The notes: generated by a model not told the origin, from the sequence alone. Positions 49,681-62,750 are shown, counted from the first letter of the stretch. The stretch: DNA of 64,000 nt from Euglena gracilis (GCA_900893395.1 CAAHFI011993754.1:1-64000); one strand, 5' to 3'. Made by a program: numbers and translations.

Positions 49681-50191
49681 ACACAAGGGATTTTGTTATT
49701 TTGGGGCCCTCGAACAGTTGGGCAACAAAGGGATTTGCCCCCAAAACGGTGGGTAACACAAGGGATTTTGTTATTTTGGGGCCCTCGAACAGTTGGGCAA
49801 CAAAAGGGATTTGCCCCCAATCAGTTGGGTTACACAAGGGATTTGCCCCCAAAACGGGTGGGTAACACAAGGGATTTTGTTATTTTGGGGCCCTCGAACA
49901 GTTGGGCAACAAAAGGGATTTGCCCCCAAAACGGGTGGGTAACACAAGGGATTTTGTTATTTTGGGGCCCTCGAACAGTTGGGCAACAAAAGGGATTTGC
50001 CCCCCAAATCAGTTGGGTTACACAAGGGATTTGCCCCCCAAACGGGTGGGTAACACAAGGGATTTTGTTATTTTGGGGCCTCGAACAGTTGGGCAACAAA
50101 AGGGATTTGCCCCCCAAAACGGGTGGGTAACACAAGGGATTTTTTATTTTGGGGCCCCGAACAGTTGGGCAACAAAAGGGATTTGCCCCCC

Positions 50192-50207
50192 AACGGGTGG
50201 GGTGGTA
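50192..50207 (+). repeat. a module with extra GGTGG
   Basis: AACGGGTGGGGTGGTAACAC shows a small duplication of GGTGG and loss of AA at the start. It is a single case. Confidence 0.7.
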
Positions 50208-52790
50208 ACACAAGGGATTTTGTTATTTTGGGGCCCTCGAACAGTTGGGCAACAAAAGGGATTTGCCCCCAATCAGTTGGGTTACAAGGATTTGCCCCCC
50301 AAAACGGGTGGGTAACACAAGGGATTTTGTTATTTTGGGGCCCTCGAACAGTTGGGCAACAAAAGGGATTTGCCCCCAATCAGTTGGGTTACACAAGGGA
50401 TTTGCCCTGGGTAACACAAGGGATTTTGTTATTTTGGGGCCCTCGAACAGTTGGGCAACAAAAGGGATTTGCCCCCAAATCAGTTGGTTACACAAGGGAT
50501 TTGCCCCCAAAACGGGTGGGTAACACAAGGGATTTTGTTATTTTGGGGCCCTCGAACAGTTGGGCAACAAAAGGGATTTGCCCCCCAAAACGGGTGGGTA
50601 ACACAAGGGATTTTGTTATTTGGGGCCCTCGAACAGTTGGGCAACAAAAGGGATTTGCCCCCAATCAGTTGGGTTACACAAGGGATTTGCCCCCCAAAAC
50701 GGGTGGGTAACACAAGGGATTTTGTTATTTTGGGGCCCTCGAACAGTTGGGCAACAAAAGGGATTTGCCCCCCAAAACGGTGGGTAACACAAGGGATTGT
50801 TATTTTGGGGCCCCGAACAGTTGGGCAACAAAAGGGATTTGCCCCAAAACGGGTGGGTAACACAAGGGATTTTGTTATTTTGGGGCCCCGAACAGTTGGG
50901 CAACAAAAGGGATTTGCCCCCCAATCAGTTGGGTTACACAAGGGATTTGCCCCCAAAACGGGTGGGTAACACAAGGGATTTTGTTATTTTGGGCCCTCGA
51001 ACAGTTGGGCAACAAAAGGATTTGCCCCCCAAAACGGGTGGGTAACACAAGGGATTTTGTTATTTTGGGGCCCTCGAACAGTTGGGCAACAAAAGGGATT
51101 TGCCCCCCAACAGTTGGGTTACACAAGGGATTTGCCCCCAAAACGGGTGGGTAACACAAGGGATTTTGTTATTTTGGGGCCCTCGAACAGTTGGGCAACA
51201 AAAGGGATTTGCCCCCCAAAACGGGTGGGTAACACAAGGGATTTTGTTATTTTGGGGCCCTCGAACAGTTGGGCAACAAAAGGGATTTGCCCCCCAATCA
51301 GTTGGGTTCACAAGGGATTTGCCCCCAAAACGGGTGGGTAACACAAGGGATTTTGTTATTTTGGGGCCCTCGAACAGTTGGGCAACAAAAGGGATTTGCC
51401 CCCCAGATCAGTGGGCACAAGGGATTTGCCCCCAAAACGGGTGGGTAACACAAGGGATTTTGTTATTTTGGGGCCCTCGAACAGTTGGGCAACAAAAGGG
51501 ATTTGCCCCCAGATCAGTTGGGTTACACAAGGGATTTGCCCCCAAAACGGGTGGGTAACACAAGGGATTTTGTTATTTTGGGGCCCTCGAACAGTTGGGC
51601 AACAAAAGGGATTTGCCCCCCAAACGGGTGGGTAACACAAGGGATTTTGTTATTTAGGGGCCCTCGAACAGTTGGGCAACAAAAGGGATTTGCCCCCCAA
51701 TCAGTTGGGTTACAGGGATTGCCCCCCAAAACGGGTGGGTAACACAAGGGATTTTGTTATTTTGGGGCCCTCGAACAGTTGGGCAACAAAAGGGATTTGC
51801 CCCCCAATCAGTTGGGTTACACAAGGGATTTGCCCCCCAAAAGGGTGGGTAACACAAGGGATTTTGTTATTTTGGGGCCCTCGAACAGTTGGGCAACAAA
51901 AGGGATTTGCCCCCCAAAACGGGTGGGTAACACAAGGGATTTTGTTATTTTGGGGCCCCGAACAGTTGGGCAACAAAAGGGATTTGCCCCCCAAAACGGT
52001 GGGTAACACAAGGGATTTTGTTATTTGGGGCCCCGAACAGTTGGGCAACAAAAGGGATTGCCCCCAGATCAGTTGGGTTACACAAGGGATTTGCCCCCAA
52101 AACGGGTGGGTAACACAAGGGATTTTGTTATTTTGGGGCCCTCGAACAGTTGGGCAACAAAAGATTTGCCCCCCAAACGGGTTGGGTAACACAAGGGATT
52201 TTATTTTGGGCCCGAACAGTTGGGCAACAAAAGGGATTTGTCCCCCAATCGTTGGGCACAAGGGATTTGCCCCCAAAACGGGTGGGTAACAAAAGGGATT
52301 TGCCCCCAAAACGGGTGGGTAACACAAGGGATTTTGTTTTGGGGCCCTCGAACAGTTGGGCAACAAAAGGGATTTGCCCCCAACAGTTGGGTTACACAAG
52401 GGATTTGCCCCCCAAAACGGGTGGGTAACACAAGGGATTTTGTTATTTTGGGGCCCTCGAACAGTTGGGCAACAAAAGGGATTTGCCCCCAAATCAGTTG
52501 GGTTACACAAGGGATTTGCCCCCAACTGGGTAACACAAGGGATTTTGTTATTTGGGCCCTCGAACAGTTGGGCAACAAAAGGGATTTGCCCCCCAAAACG
52601 GGTGGGTAACACAAGGGATTTTGTTATTTAGGGGCCCTCGAACAGTTGGGCAACAAAAGGGATTTGCCCCCAATCAGTTGGGTTACACAAGGGATTTGCC
52701 CCCCAAAACGGGTGGGTAACACAAGGGATTTTGTTATTTTGGGGCCCTCGAACAGTTGGGCAACAAAAGGGATTTGCCCCCAAAACAGTG

Positions 52791-52845
52791 GGTTACACAA
52801 GGGTTGTGTGGGTAACACAAGGGATTTTATTTTGGGGCCCTCGAA
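52791..52845 (+). repeat. c-to-a fusion through GGGTTGTG
   Basis: A c module starting AAAACAGTGGG ends CACAAGGG and continues TTGTGTGGGTAACAC, with ATTTG, the C-run and AAAACGG gone. The a tail is also short (ATTTTATTTTGGGG). A related GGGTTGTGG join is at 56735-56743. Confidence 0.75.
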
Positions 52846-53140
52846 CAGTTGGGCAACAAAAGGGATTTGCCCCCAAAACGGGTGGGGTAACACAAGGGAT
52901 TTGTTATTTTGGGGCCCTCGAACAGTTGGGCACAAAAGGATTTGCCCCCAAAACGGGTGGGTAACACAAGGGATTTTGTTATTTTGGGGCCCTCGAACAG
53001 TTGGGCAACAAAAGGGATTTGCCCCCAATCAGTTGGGTTACACAAGGGATTTGCCCCCAAAACGGGTGGGTAACACAAGGGATTTTGTTATTTTGGGGCC
53101 CTCGAACAGTTGGGCAACAAAAGGATTTGCCCCCAAATCA

Positions 53141-53262
53141 GTTGGGTTCACAAGGGATTTGTGGGTAAACACAAGGGATTTTGTTATTTTGGGGCCCTCG
53201 AACAGTTGGGCAACAAAGGGATTTGCCCCCAAAACGGGTTAACACAAGGGATTTGGGCTCGA
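53141..53262 (+). repeat. c-to-a fusion through ATTTGTGGG, followed by a collapsed a
   Basis: At 53158 TTTG is followed directly by TGGGTAAACAC. The next a, at 53231, reads AAAACGGGTTAACACAAGGG and then ATTTGGGCTCGAAC, having lost a G-run and most of the tail. Fusions with the same ATTTGTGGG join are at 55915 (with an extra T) and 59598. Confidence 0.78.
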
Positions 53263-54050
53263 ACAGTTGGGCAACAAAGGGATTTTGCCCCCCAATCAGT
53301 TGGGTTACACAAGGGATTTGCCCCCCAAAACGGGTGGTAACACAAGGGATTTTGTTATTTGGGGCCCTCGAACAGTTGGGCAACAAAAGGGATTTGCCCC
53401 CCAATCAGTTGGGTTACACAAGGGATTGCCCCCCCGGTGGGTAACACAAGGGATTTTGTTATTTTGGGCCCTCGAACAGTTGGGCAACAAAAGGGATTTG
53501 CCCCCAAACGGGTGGGTAACACAAGGGATTTGTTATTTTGGGGCCCTCGAACAGTTGGGCAACAAAAGGATTTGCCCCCAAAACGGGTGGGTAACACAAG
53601 GGATTTTGTTATTTTGGGGCCCTCGAACAGTTGGGCAACAAAGGGATTTGCCCCCAATCAGTTGGGTTACACAAGGGATTTGCCCCCCAAAACGGGTGGG
53701 TAACACAAGGGATTTTGTTATTTTGGGCCCTCGAACAGTTGGGCAACAAAAGGGATTTGCCCCAAAACGGGTGGTAACACAAGGGATTTTGTTATTTTGG
53801 GGCCCTCGAACAGTGGGCAACAAAAGGGATTTGCCCCCCATATCAGTTGGGTTACACAAGGGATTTGCCCCCCAAACGGGTGGGTAACACAAGGGATTTT
53901 GTTATTTTGGGGCCCTCGAACAGTTGGGCAACAAAAGGATTTGCCCCCAAATCAGTTGGGTTACACAAGGGATTTGCCCCCCGTGGGTAACACAAGGGAT
54001 TTTGTTATTTGGGGCCCTCGAACAGTTGGGCAACAAAAGGATTTGCCCCC

Positions 54051-54072
54051 CTATACACGGTGTTGGTTAACA
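54051..54072 (+). repeat. Unique c/a junction CTATACACGGTGTTGG
   Basis: After CCCCC the sequence is CTATACACGGTGTTGG and then TTAACACAAGGG. ACACGGTGT is a small palindrome not found in other units. It replaces both the c start and the a start. Confidence 0.72.
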
Positions 54073-55892
54073 CAAGGGATTTTTGTTATTTGGGGCCCTC
54101 GAACAGTTGGGCACAAAAGGGATTTCCCCCAAATCAGTTGGGTTACACAAGGGATTTGCCCCCAAAACGGGTGGGTAACACAAGGGATTTTGTTATTTTG
54201 GGGCCCTCGAACAGTTGGGCACAAAAGGATTTGCCCCCAAATCAGTTGGGTTACACAAGGGATTTGCCCTGGGTAACACAAGGATTTGTTATTTTGGGGC
54301 CCTCGAACAGTTGGGCAACAAAAGGGATTTGCCCCCCAAAACGGGTGGGTAACACAAGGGATTTTGTTATTTGGGGCCCTCGAACAGGTTGGGCAACAAA
54401 AGGGATTTGCCCCCCAAAACGTGGTTGGTAAACACAAGGGATTTTGTTATTTTGGGGCCCTCGAACAGTTGGGCAACAAAAGGGATTTGCCCCCCAAATC
54501 AGTTGGGTTACACAAGGGATTTGCCCCCAAACGGGTGGGTAACACAAGGGATTTTGTATATTTTGGGGCCCTCGAACAGTTGGGCAACAAAAGGGATTTG
54601 CCCCCCAATCAGTTGGGTTACACAAGGGATTTGCCCTGTGGTAACACAAGGGATTTTGTTATTTTGGGGCCCTCGAACAGTTGGGCAACAAAAGGATTTG
54701 CCCCCCAAAACGGGTGGGTAACACAAGGGATTTTGTTATTTTGGGGCCTCGAACAGTTGGGCAACAAAAGGGATTTGCCCCCAATCAGTTGGGTTACAAA
54801 GGGATTTGCCCCCAAAACGGGTGGGTAACACAAGGGATTTTGTTATTTTGGGGCCCTCGAACAGTTGGGCAACAAAAGGGATTTGCCCCCAAATCAGTTG
54901 GGTTACACAAGGGATTTGCCCTGGGTAACACAAGGGATTTGTTATTTTGGGGCCCTCGAACAGTTGGGCAACAAAAGGATTTGCCCCCAAAACGGGTGGG
55001 TAACACAAGGGATTTTGTTATTTTGGGGCCCTCGAACAGTTGGGCAACAAAAGGGATTTGCCCCCCAAAACGGGTGGGTAACACAAGGGATTTGTTATTT
55101 GGGGCCCTCGAACAGTTGGGCAACAAAAGGGATTTGCCCCCAATCAGTTGGGTTACACAAGGGATTTCCCCCAAAAGGGTGGGTAACACAAGGGATTTTG
55201 TTATTTTGGGGCCCTCGAACAGTTGGGCAAAAAAGGGATTTGCCCCCCAAATCAGTTGGGTTACACAAGGGATTTGCCCCAGGGTAACACAAGGGATTTT
55301 GTTATTTTGGGGCCCTCGAACAGTTGGGCAACAAAAGGATTTGCCCCCCAAAACGGGTGTAACACAAGGGATTTTGTTATTTTGGGGCCCTCGAACAGTT
55401 GGGCAACAAAAGGGATTTGCCCCAATCAGTTGGGTTACACAAGGGATTTGCCCCCCAAAACGGGTGGGTAACACAAGGGATTTTGTTATTTTGGGGCCCT
55501 CGAACAGTTGGGCAACAAAAGGGATTTGCCCCAATCAGTTGGGTTACACAAGGGATTTGCCCTGGGTAACACAAGGGATTTTGTTATTTTGGGGCCCCGA
55601 ACAGTTGGGCAACAAAAGGGATTTGCCCCCAAAACGGGTGGGTAACACAAGGGATTTTGTTATTTTGGGGCCTCGAACAGTTGGGCAACAAAAGGATTTG
55701 CCCCCAAAACGGGTGGGTAACACAAGGGATTTTGTTATTTTGGGGCCCTCGAACAGTTGGGCAACAAAAGGATTTGCCCCCCAATCAGTTGGGTTACACA
55801 AGGGATTTGCCCCCCAAAACGGGTGGGTAACACAAGGGATTTTGTTATTTTGGGGCCCTCGAACAGTTGGGCAACAAAAGGGATTTGCCCCC

Positions 55893-55930
55893 AATCATTG
55901 GGTTACACAAGGGATTTTGTGGGTAACACA
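55893..55930 (+). repeat. c-to-a fusion through ATTTTGTGGG
   Basis: AATCATTGGGTTACACAAGGG is followed by ATTTTGTGGGTAACAC. The C-run and AAAACGGG are missing. It belongs with 53158 and 59598. Confidence 0.78.
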
Positions 55931-56454
55931 AGGGATTTTGTTATTTTGGGGCCCTCGAACAGTTGGGCAACAAAAGGGATTTGCCCCCAAAACGGGTGGG
56001 TAACACAAGGGATTTTGTTATTTGGGGCCCTCGAACAGTTGGGCAACAAAAGGGATTTCCCCCCAATCAGTTGGTTACACAAGGGATTTGCCCCCCAAAA
56101 CGGGTGGGTAACACAAGGGATTTTGTTATTTGGGGCCCTCGAACAGTTGGGCAACAAAGGGATTTGCCCCCAAATCAGTTGGGTTACACAAGGGATTTGC
56201 CCTGGGTAACACAAGGGATTTTGTTATTTTGGGGCCCTCGAACAGTTGGGCAACAAAAGGGATTTGCCCCAAAACGGGTTGTTAACACAAGGGATTTTGT
56301 TATTTGGGGCCCTCGAACAGTTGGGCAACAAAGGGATTTGCCCCCAATCAGTTGGGTTACACAAGGGATTTGCCCCCAAAACGGGTGGGTAACACAAGGG
56401 ATTTTGTTATTTTGGGGCCCTCGAACAGTTGGGCAACAAAAGGGATTTGCCCCC

Positions 56455-56485
56455 CAAAACACAAGGGATTTGGTGTGGGTAACAC
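56455..56485 (+). repeat. Truncated c fused to a
   Basis: AAAACACAAGGGATTTGG is followed by TGTGGGTAACAC. The c lacks ATCAGTTGGGTT and the a lacks AAAACGG, so both modules are shortened in one unit. Confidence 0.75.
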
Positions 56486-56720
56486 AAGGGATTTTGTTAT
56501 TTTGGGGCCCTCGAACAGTTGGGCAACAAAAGGGATTTGCCCCCAAAACGGGTGGGTAACACAAGGGATTTTGTTATTTGGGGCCCTCGAACAGTTGGGC
56601 AACAAAGGGATTTGCCCCAAACAGTTGGGCACAAGGGATTTGCCCCCAAAACGGTGTAACACAAGGGATTTTGTTATTTGGGGCCCTCGAACAGTTGGGC
56701 AACAAAAGGGATTTGCCCCC

Positions 56721-56830
56721 CAATCATGGTTACAGGGTTGTGGTAACACAAGGGATTTTGTTATTTTGGGGCCCTCGAACAGTTGGGCAACAAAAGGGAT
56801 TTGCCCCCAAAAGGGACACAAGGGATTTGC
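56721..56830 (+). repeat. Two successive degenerate units
   Basis: The first has CAATCATGGTTACAGGGTTGTGG leading into TAACAC, a fused c/a. The next has AAAAGGGACACAAGGGATTTG where c should start, lacking ATCAGTTGGGTT. An ordinary b lies between them. Confidence 0.75.
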
Positions 56831-59577
56831 CCCCAAAACGGGTGGGTAACACAAGGGATTTTGTTATTTTGGGGCCCTCGAACAGTTGGGCAACAAAAGG
56901 GATTTGCCCCCAAATCAGTTGGGTTACACAAGGGATTTGCCCCCAAAACGGGTGGGTAACACAAGGGATTTTGTTATTTTGGGGCCCTCGAACAGTTGGG
57001 CAACAAAAGGGATTTGCCCCCCAATCAGTTGGGTTACACAAGGGATTTGCCCCCAAAACGGGTGGGTAACACAAGGGATTTTGTTATTTTGGGGCCCTCG
57101 AACAGTTGGGCAACAAAAGGGATTTGCCCCCCAAATCAGTTGGGTTACACAAGGGATTTGCCCCCAAAACGGGTGGGTAACACAAGGGATTTTGTTATTT
57201 TGGGGCCCTCGAACAGTTGGGCAACAAAAGGGATTTGCCCCCAATCAGTTGGGTTACACAAGGGATTTGCCCCCAAAACGGGTGGGTAACACAAGGGATT
57301 TTGTTATTTTGGGGCCCTCGAACAGTTGGGCAACAAAAGGGATTTGCCCCCCAATAGTTGGGTTACACAAGGGATTTGCCCCCAAAACGGGTGGGTAACA
57401 CAAGGGATTTTGTTATTTTGGGGCCCTCGAACAGTTGGGCAACAAAAGGGATTTGCCCCCAAATCAGTTGGGTTACACAAGGGATTTGCCCTGGGTAACA
57501 CAAGGGATTTTGTTATTTTGGGGCCCTCGAACAGTTGGGCAACAAAAGGGATTTGCCCCCAAAACGGGTGTAACACAAGGGATTTTGTTATTTGGGGCCC
57601 TCGAACAGTTGGGCAACAAAAGGGATTTGCCCCCAATCAGTTGGGTTACACAAGGGATTTGCCCCCCAAAACGGGTGGGTAACACAAGGGATTTTGTTAT
57701 TTTGGGGCCCTCGAACAGTTGGGCAACAAAAGGGATTTGCCCCCAATCAGTTGGTTACACAAGGGATTTGCAACTGGGTAACACAAGGGATTTTGTTATT
57801 TGGGGCCCTCGAACAGTTGGGCAACAAAAGGGATTTGCCCCCAAAACGGGTGGTAACACAAGGGATTTTGTTATTTGGGGCCCTCGAACAGTTGGGCAAC
57901 AAAAGGGATTTGCCCCCAAATCAGTTGGGTTACACAAGGGATTTGCCCCAAAACGGGTGGGTAACACAAGGGATTTTGTTATTTTGGGGCCCTCGAACAG
58001 TTGGGCAACAAAAGGGATTTGCCCCCCAAATCAGTTGGGTTACACAAGGGATTTGCCCCCAAAACGGGTGGGTAACACAAGGGATTTTGTTATTTTGGGG
58101 CCCTCGAACAGTTGGGCAACAAAAGGGATTTGCCCCCCAAATCAGTTGGGTTACACAAGGGATTTGCCCCCAAAACGGTGGTAACACAAGGGATTTTGTT
58201 ATTTTGGGGCCCGAACAGTTGGGCAACAAAAGGGATTTGCCCCCAATCAGTTGGGTTACACAAGGGATTTGCCCCCAAAACGGGTGGGTAACACAAGGGA
58301 TTTTGTTATTTTGGGGCCCTCGAACAGTTGGGCAACAAAAGGGATTTGCCCCCCATCAGTTGGGTTACACAAGGGATTTGCCCCCCAAAACGGGTGGGTA
58401 ACACAAGGGATTTTGTTATTTTGGGGCCCTCGAACAGTTGGGCAACAAAAGGGATTTGCCCCCCAATCAGTTGGGTTACACAAGGGATTTGCCCTGGGTA
58501 ACACAAGGGATTTTGTTATTTTGGGGCCCTCGAACAGTTGGGCAACAAAAGGGATTTGCCCCAAAACGGGTGGGTAACACAAGGGATTTTGTTATTTAGG
58601 GGCCCTCGAACAGTTGGGCAACAAAAGGGATTTGCCCCCCAATCAGTTGGGTTACACAAGGGATTTGCCCCCCAAAACGGGTGGGTAACACAAGGGATTT
58701 TGTTATTTTGGGGCCCTCGAACAGTTGGGCAACAAAAGGGATTTGCCCCAAATCAGTTGGGTTACACAAGGGATTTGCCCCCAAACGGGTGGGTAACACA
58801 AGGGATTTTGTTATTTTGGGGCCCTCGAACAGTTGGGCAACAAAAGGGATTTGCCCCCAAATCAGTTGGTACACAAGGGATTTGCCCTGGGTAACACAAG
58901 GGATTTTGTTATTTTGGGGCCCTCGAACAGTTGGGCAACAAAAGGCATTTGCCCCCAAAACGGGTTGTAACACAAGGGATTTTGTTATTTTGGGGCCCTC
59001 GAACAGTTGGGCAACAAAAGGGATTTGCCCCCAATCAGTTGGGTTACACAAGGGATTTGCCCCCCAAAACGGGTGGGTAACACAAGGGATTTTGTTATTT
59101 TGGGGCCCTCGAACAGTTGGGCAACAAAAGGGATTTGCCCCCCAATCAGTTGGGTTACACAAGGGATTTGCCCCCCGGGTGGGTAACACAAGGGATTTGT
59201 TATTTTGGGGCCCTCGAACAGTTGGGCAACAAAAGGGATTTGCCCCCAAATCATTGGGTTACACAAGGGATTTGCCCCCCAAACGGGTGGGTAACACAAG
59301 GGATTTTGTTATTTGGGGCCCTCGAACAGTTGGGCAACAAAAGGGATTTGCCCCCCAAATCAGTTGGGTTACACAAGGGATTTGCCCCCCAAAACGGGTG
59401 GGTAACACAAGGGATTTTGTTATTTTGGGGCCCTCGAACAGTTGGGCAACAAAAGGGATTTGCCCCCAAATCAGTTTGGGTTACACAAGGGATTTGCCCC
59501 CAAAACGGGTGGGTAACACAAGGGATTTTGTTATTTTGGGGCCCTCGAACAGTTGGGCAACAAAAGGGATTTGCCCC

Positions 59578-59612
59578 AATCAGTTGGTTACACAAGGGAT
59601 TTGTGGGTAACA
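59578..59612 (+). repeat. c-to-a fusion through ATTTGTGGG (third case)
   Basis: CAGTTGGTTACACAAGGG is followed by ATTTGTGGGTAACAC. The join is the same as at 53158, 6.4 kb away. Confidence 0.8.
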
Positions 59613-60360
59613 CAAGGGATTTTGTTATTTTGGGCCCTCGAACAGTTGGGCAACAAAAGGGATTTGCCCCCCAAAACGGGTGGGTAAACACAAGGGATTT
59701 TGTTATTTAGGGGCCCTCGAACAGTTGGGCAACAAAAGGGATTTGCCCCCAATCAGTTGGGTTACACAAGGGATTTGCCCCCCAAAACGGGTGGGTAACA
59801 CAAGGGATTTTGTTATTTTGGGGCCCTCGAACAGTTGGGCAACAAAAGGGATTTGCCCCCCAATCAGTTGGTTACACAAGGGATTTGCCCCCAAAACGGG
59901 TGGGTAACACAAGGGATTTGTTATTTTGGGGCCCTCGAAACAGTTGGGCAACAAAAGGGATTTGCCCCCCAAATCAGTTGGTTACACAAGGGATTTGCCC
60001 CTGGGTAACACGATTTTGTTATTTTGGGCCCTCGAAACAGTTGGGCAACAAAAGGGATTTGCCCCCCAAAACGGGTTGTAACACAAGGGATTTTGTTATT
60101 TTGGGGCCCTCGAACAGTTGGGCAAACAAAAGGGATTTTGCCCCCAATCAGTTGGGTTACAAAGGGATTTGCCCCCAAAACGGGTGGGTAACACAAGGGA
60201 TTTTGTTATTTTGGGGCCCTCGAACAGTTGGGCAACAAGGGATTTGCCCCCATCAGTTGGGTTACACAGGGATTTGCCCCCCAAAACGGTGGGTAACACA
60301 AGGGATTTTGTTATTTTGGGGCCCTCGAACAGTTGGGCAACAAAAGGGATTTGCCCACAA

Positions 60361-60470
60361 TCAGTTAACACAAGGGATTTGCCCTGGGTAACACAAGGGG
60401 ATTTTGTTATTTGGGGCCCTCAACATTGGGCAACAAAAGGATTGCCCCTAAAACGGGTTAACACAAGGGA
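60361..60470 (+). repeat. Run of degenerate units
   Basis: A c lacking GGG (TCAGTTAACACAAGGG) leads into TTTGCCCTGGG, then a b reading CTCAACATTGGG, then a short a reading AAAACGGGTTAACAC. Four departures within 110 bp make this one of the most altered spots in the window. Confidence 0.75.
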
Positions 60471-61894
60471 TTTTGTTATTTTGGGGCCTCGAACAGTTGG
60501 GCAACAAAAGGGATTTGCCCATATCGTTGGTTACACAAGGGATTTGCCCCCAAAACGGGTGGGTAACACAGGGATTTTGTTTATTTTGGGGCCCTCGAAC
60601 AGTTGGGCAACAAAAGGGATTTGCCCCCCAAATCAGTTGGGTTACACAAGGGATTGCCCCCCAAAACGGGTGGGTAACACAAGGGATTTTGTTATTTTGG
60701 GGCCCTCGAACAGTTGGGCAACAAAGGGATTTGCCCCCCAAAACGGGTGGGTAACACAAGGGATTTTGTTATTTGGGGCCCTCGAACAGTTGGGCAACAA
60801 AGGATTTGCCCCCCAAATCAGTTGGGTTACACAAGGGATTTGCCCCCTGGGTAACACAAGGGATTTTGTTATTTTGGGGCCTCGAACAGTTGGGCAACAA
60901 AAGGGATTTGCCCCCAATCAGTTGGGTTACACAAGGGATTTGCCCCCCCAAAACGGGTGGGTAACACAAGGGATTTTGTTATTTTGGGGCCCTCGAACAG
61001 TTGGGCAACAAAAGGGATTTGCCCCCAAATCAGTTGGGTACACAAGGGATTGCCCTGGGTAACACAAGGGATTTTGTTATTTTGGGGCCCTCGAACAGTT
61101 GGGCAACAAAAGGATTTGCCCCCCAAAACGGGTGGGTAACACAAGGGATTTTGTTATTTTGGGGCCCTCGAACAGTTGGGCAACAAAAGGCATTTGCCCC
61201 CCAAAACGGGTGGGTAACACAAGGGATTTTGTTATTTAGGGGCCTCGAACAGTTGGGCAACAAAAGGGATTTGCCCCCCAATCAGTTTGGGTTACACAAG
61301 GGATTTGCCCCCCAACAAACGGGTGGGTAACACAAGGGATTTTGTTTTTGGGGGCCTCGAACAGTTGGGCAACAAAAGGATTTGCCCCCCAAATCAGTTG
61401 GGTTACACAAGGGATTTGCCCCCCAAAACGGGTGGGTAACACAAGGGATTTTGTTATTTTGGGGCCCTCGAACAGTTGGGCAACAAAAGGATTTGCCCCC
61501 AACAGTTGGTACACAAGGGATTTGCCCCAAAACGGGTGGGTAACACAAGGGATTTTGTTATTTTGGGCCCTCGAACAGTTGGGCAACAAAAGGATTTGCC
61601 CCCAAAACGGGTGGGTAACACAAGGGATTTTGTTATTTTGGGGCCCTCGAACAGTTGGGCAACAAAAGGGATTTGCCCCCAATCAGTGGGTTACACAAGG
61701 GATTTGCCCCCCAAAACGGGTGGGAAACACAAGGATTTTGTTATTTTGGGGCCCTCGAACAGTTGGGCAACAAAAGGGATTTGCCCCCAAAATCAGTTGG
61801 TTACACAAGGGATTTGCCCCCAAAACGGGTGGGTAACACAAGGGATTTGTTATTTTGGGCCCTCGAACAGTTGGGCAACAAAAGGGATTTGCCC

Positions 61895-61925
61895 CAAAAC
61901 TAACACAGATTGTATTTGGGGCCTC
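61895..61925 (+). repeat. Heavily shortened a module
   Basis: AAAACTAACACAGATTGTATTTGGGGCC is read. Both G-runs at the start, AAGG, and parts of the tail are lost. The next a, at about 61959, is also short (GGGTGTAAC). Confidence 0.75.
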
Positions 61926-62710
61926 GAACAGTTGGGCAACAAAGGGATTTGCCCCCAAAACGGGTGTAACACAAGGATTTTGTTATTTTGGGCCCTCGAA
62001 CAGTTGGGCAACAAAAGGGATTTGCCCCCAAATCAGTTGGTTACACAAGGGATTTGCCCAAACGGGTGGGTAACACAAGGGATTTTGTTATTTTGGGGCC
62101 CTCGAACAGTTGGGCAAACAAAAGGGATTTGCCCCCAAAACGGGTGGGTAACACAGGGATTTTGTATTTGGGGCCCTCGAACAGTTGGGCAACAAAAGGG
62201 ATTTGCCCCCAATCAGTTGGGTTACACAAGGGATTTGCCCCAAAACGGGTGGGTAACACAAGGGATTTTGTTTTTTGGGGCCCTCGAACAGTTGGGCAAC
62301 AAAAGGATTTGCCCCCAATCAGTTGGTACACAAGGGATTTGCCCCAAAACGGGTGGGTAACACAAGGGATTTTGTTATTTTGGGGCCCTCGAACAGTTGG
62401 GCAACAAAAGGGATTTGCCCCAAAACGGGTGGTTAACACAAGGGATTTTGTTATTTGGGGCCCTCGAACAGTTGGGCAACAAAAGGGATTTGCCCCCCAT
62501 ATCAGTTGGGTTACACAAGGGATTTGCCCCCCAAAACGGGTGGGTAACACAAGGGATTTTGTTATTTTGGGGCCCTCGAACAGTTGGGCAACAAAAGGAT
62601 TTGCCCCCAATCAGTTGGTTACACAAGGGATTTGCCCCCCAAAACGGGTGGGTAACACAAGGGATTTTGTTATTTTGGGGCCCTCGAACAGTTGGCAACA
62701 AAAGGGATTT

Positions 62711-62750
62711 GCCCCCAAACAAGGGATTTGTTAACACAAGGGAATTTTGT
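62711..62750 (+). repeat. Truncated c fused to a
   Basis: AAACAAGGGATTTG is followed by TTAACACAAGGGAATTTTG. The c start and the a start are missing, and an extra A is present in the tail. Confidence 0.75.

Larger units (their letters stand above)
38415..50190 (+). repeat. Homogeneous core domain
   Basis: Between 38.4 and 50.2 kb I found no large module collapse or hybrid; differences are limited to one or two bases in runs and to recurrent subtypes. This contrasts with several rearranged units per few kilobases on both sides. Short and long units are interspersed. The region fits recent homogenisation, though better read support here could also make it look cleaner. Confidence 0.65.
50401..61060 (+). 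repeat. Family of c-to-a fusion units marked TTTGCCCTGGG
   Basis: A c module ends TTTGCCC and continues directly with TGGGTAAC, so two or three Cs and AAAACGGG (10-11 bp) are missing. TTTG positions: 50401, 54263, 54915, 55556, 56196, 57485, 58488, 58881 and 60378; close variants at 54630 (CCCTGTGG), 55273 (CCCCAGGG), 59993, 60839 and 61048. I saw none before 50.4 kb. The shared join and restriction to the right side show one founding deletion amplified within this part of the array. Confidence 0.88.
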
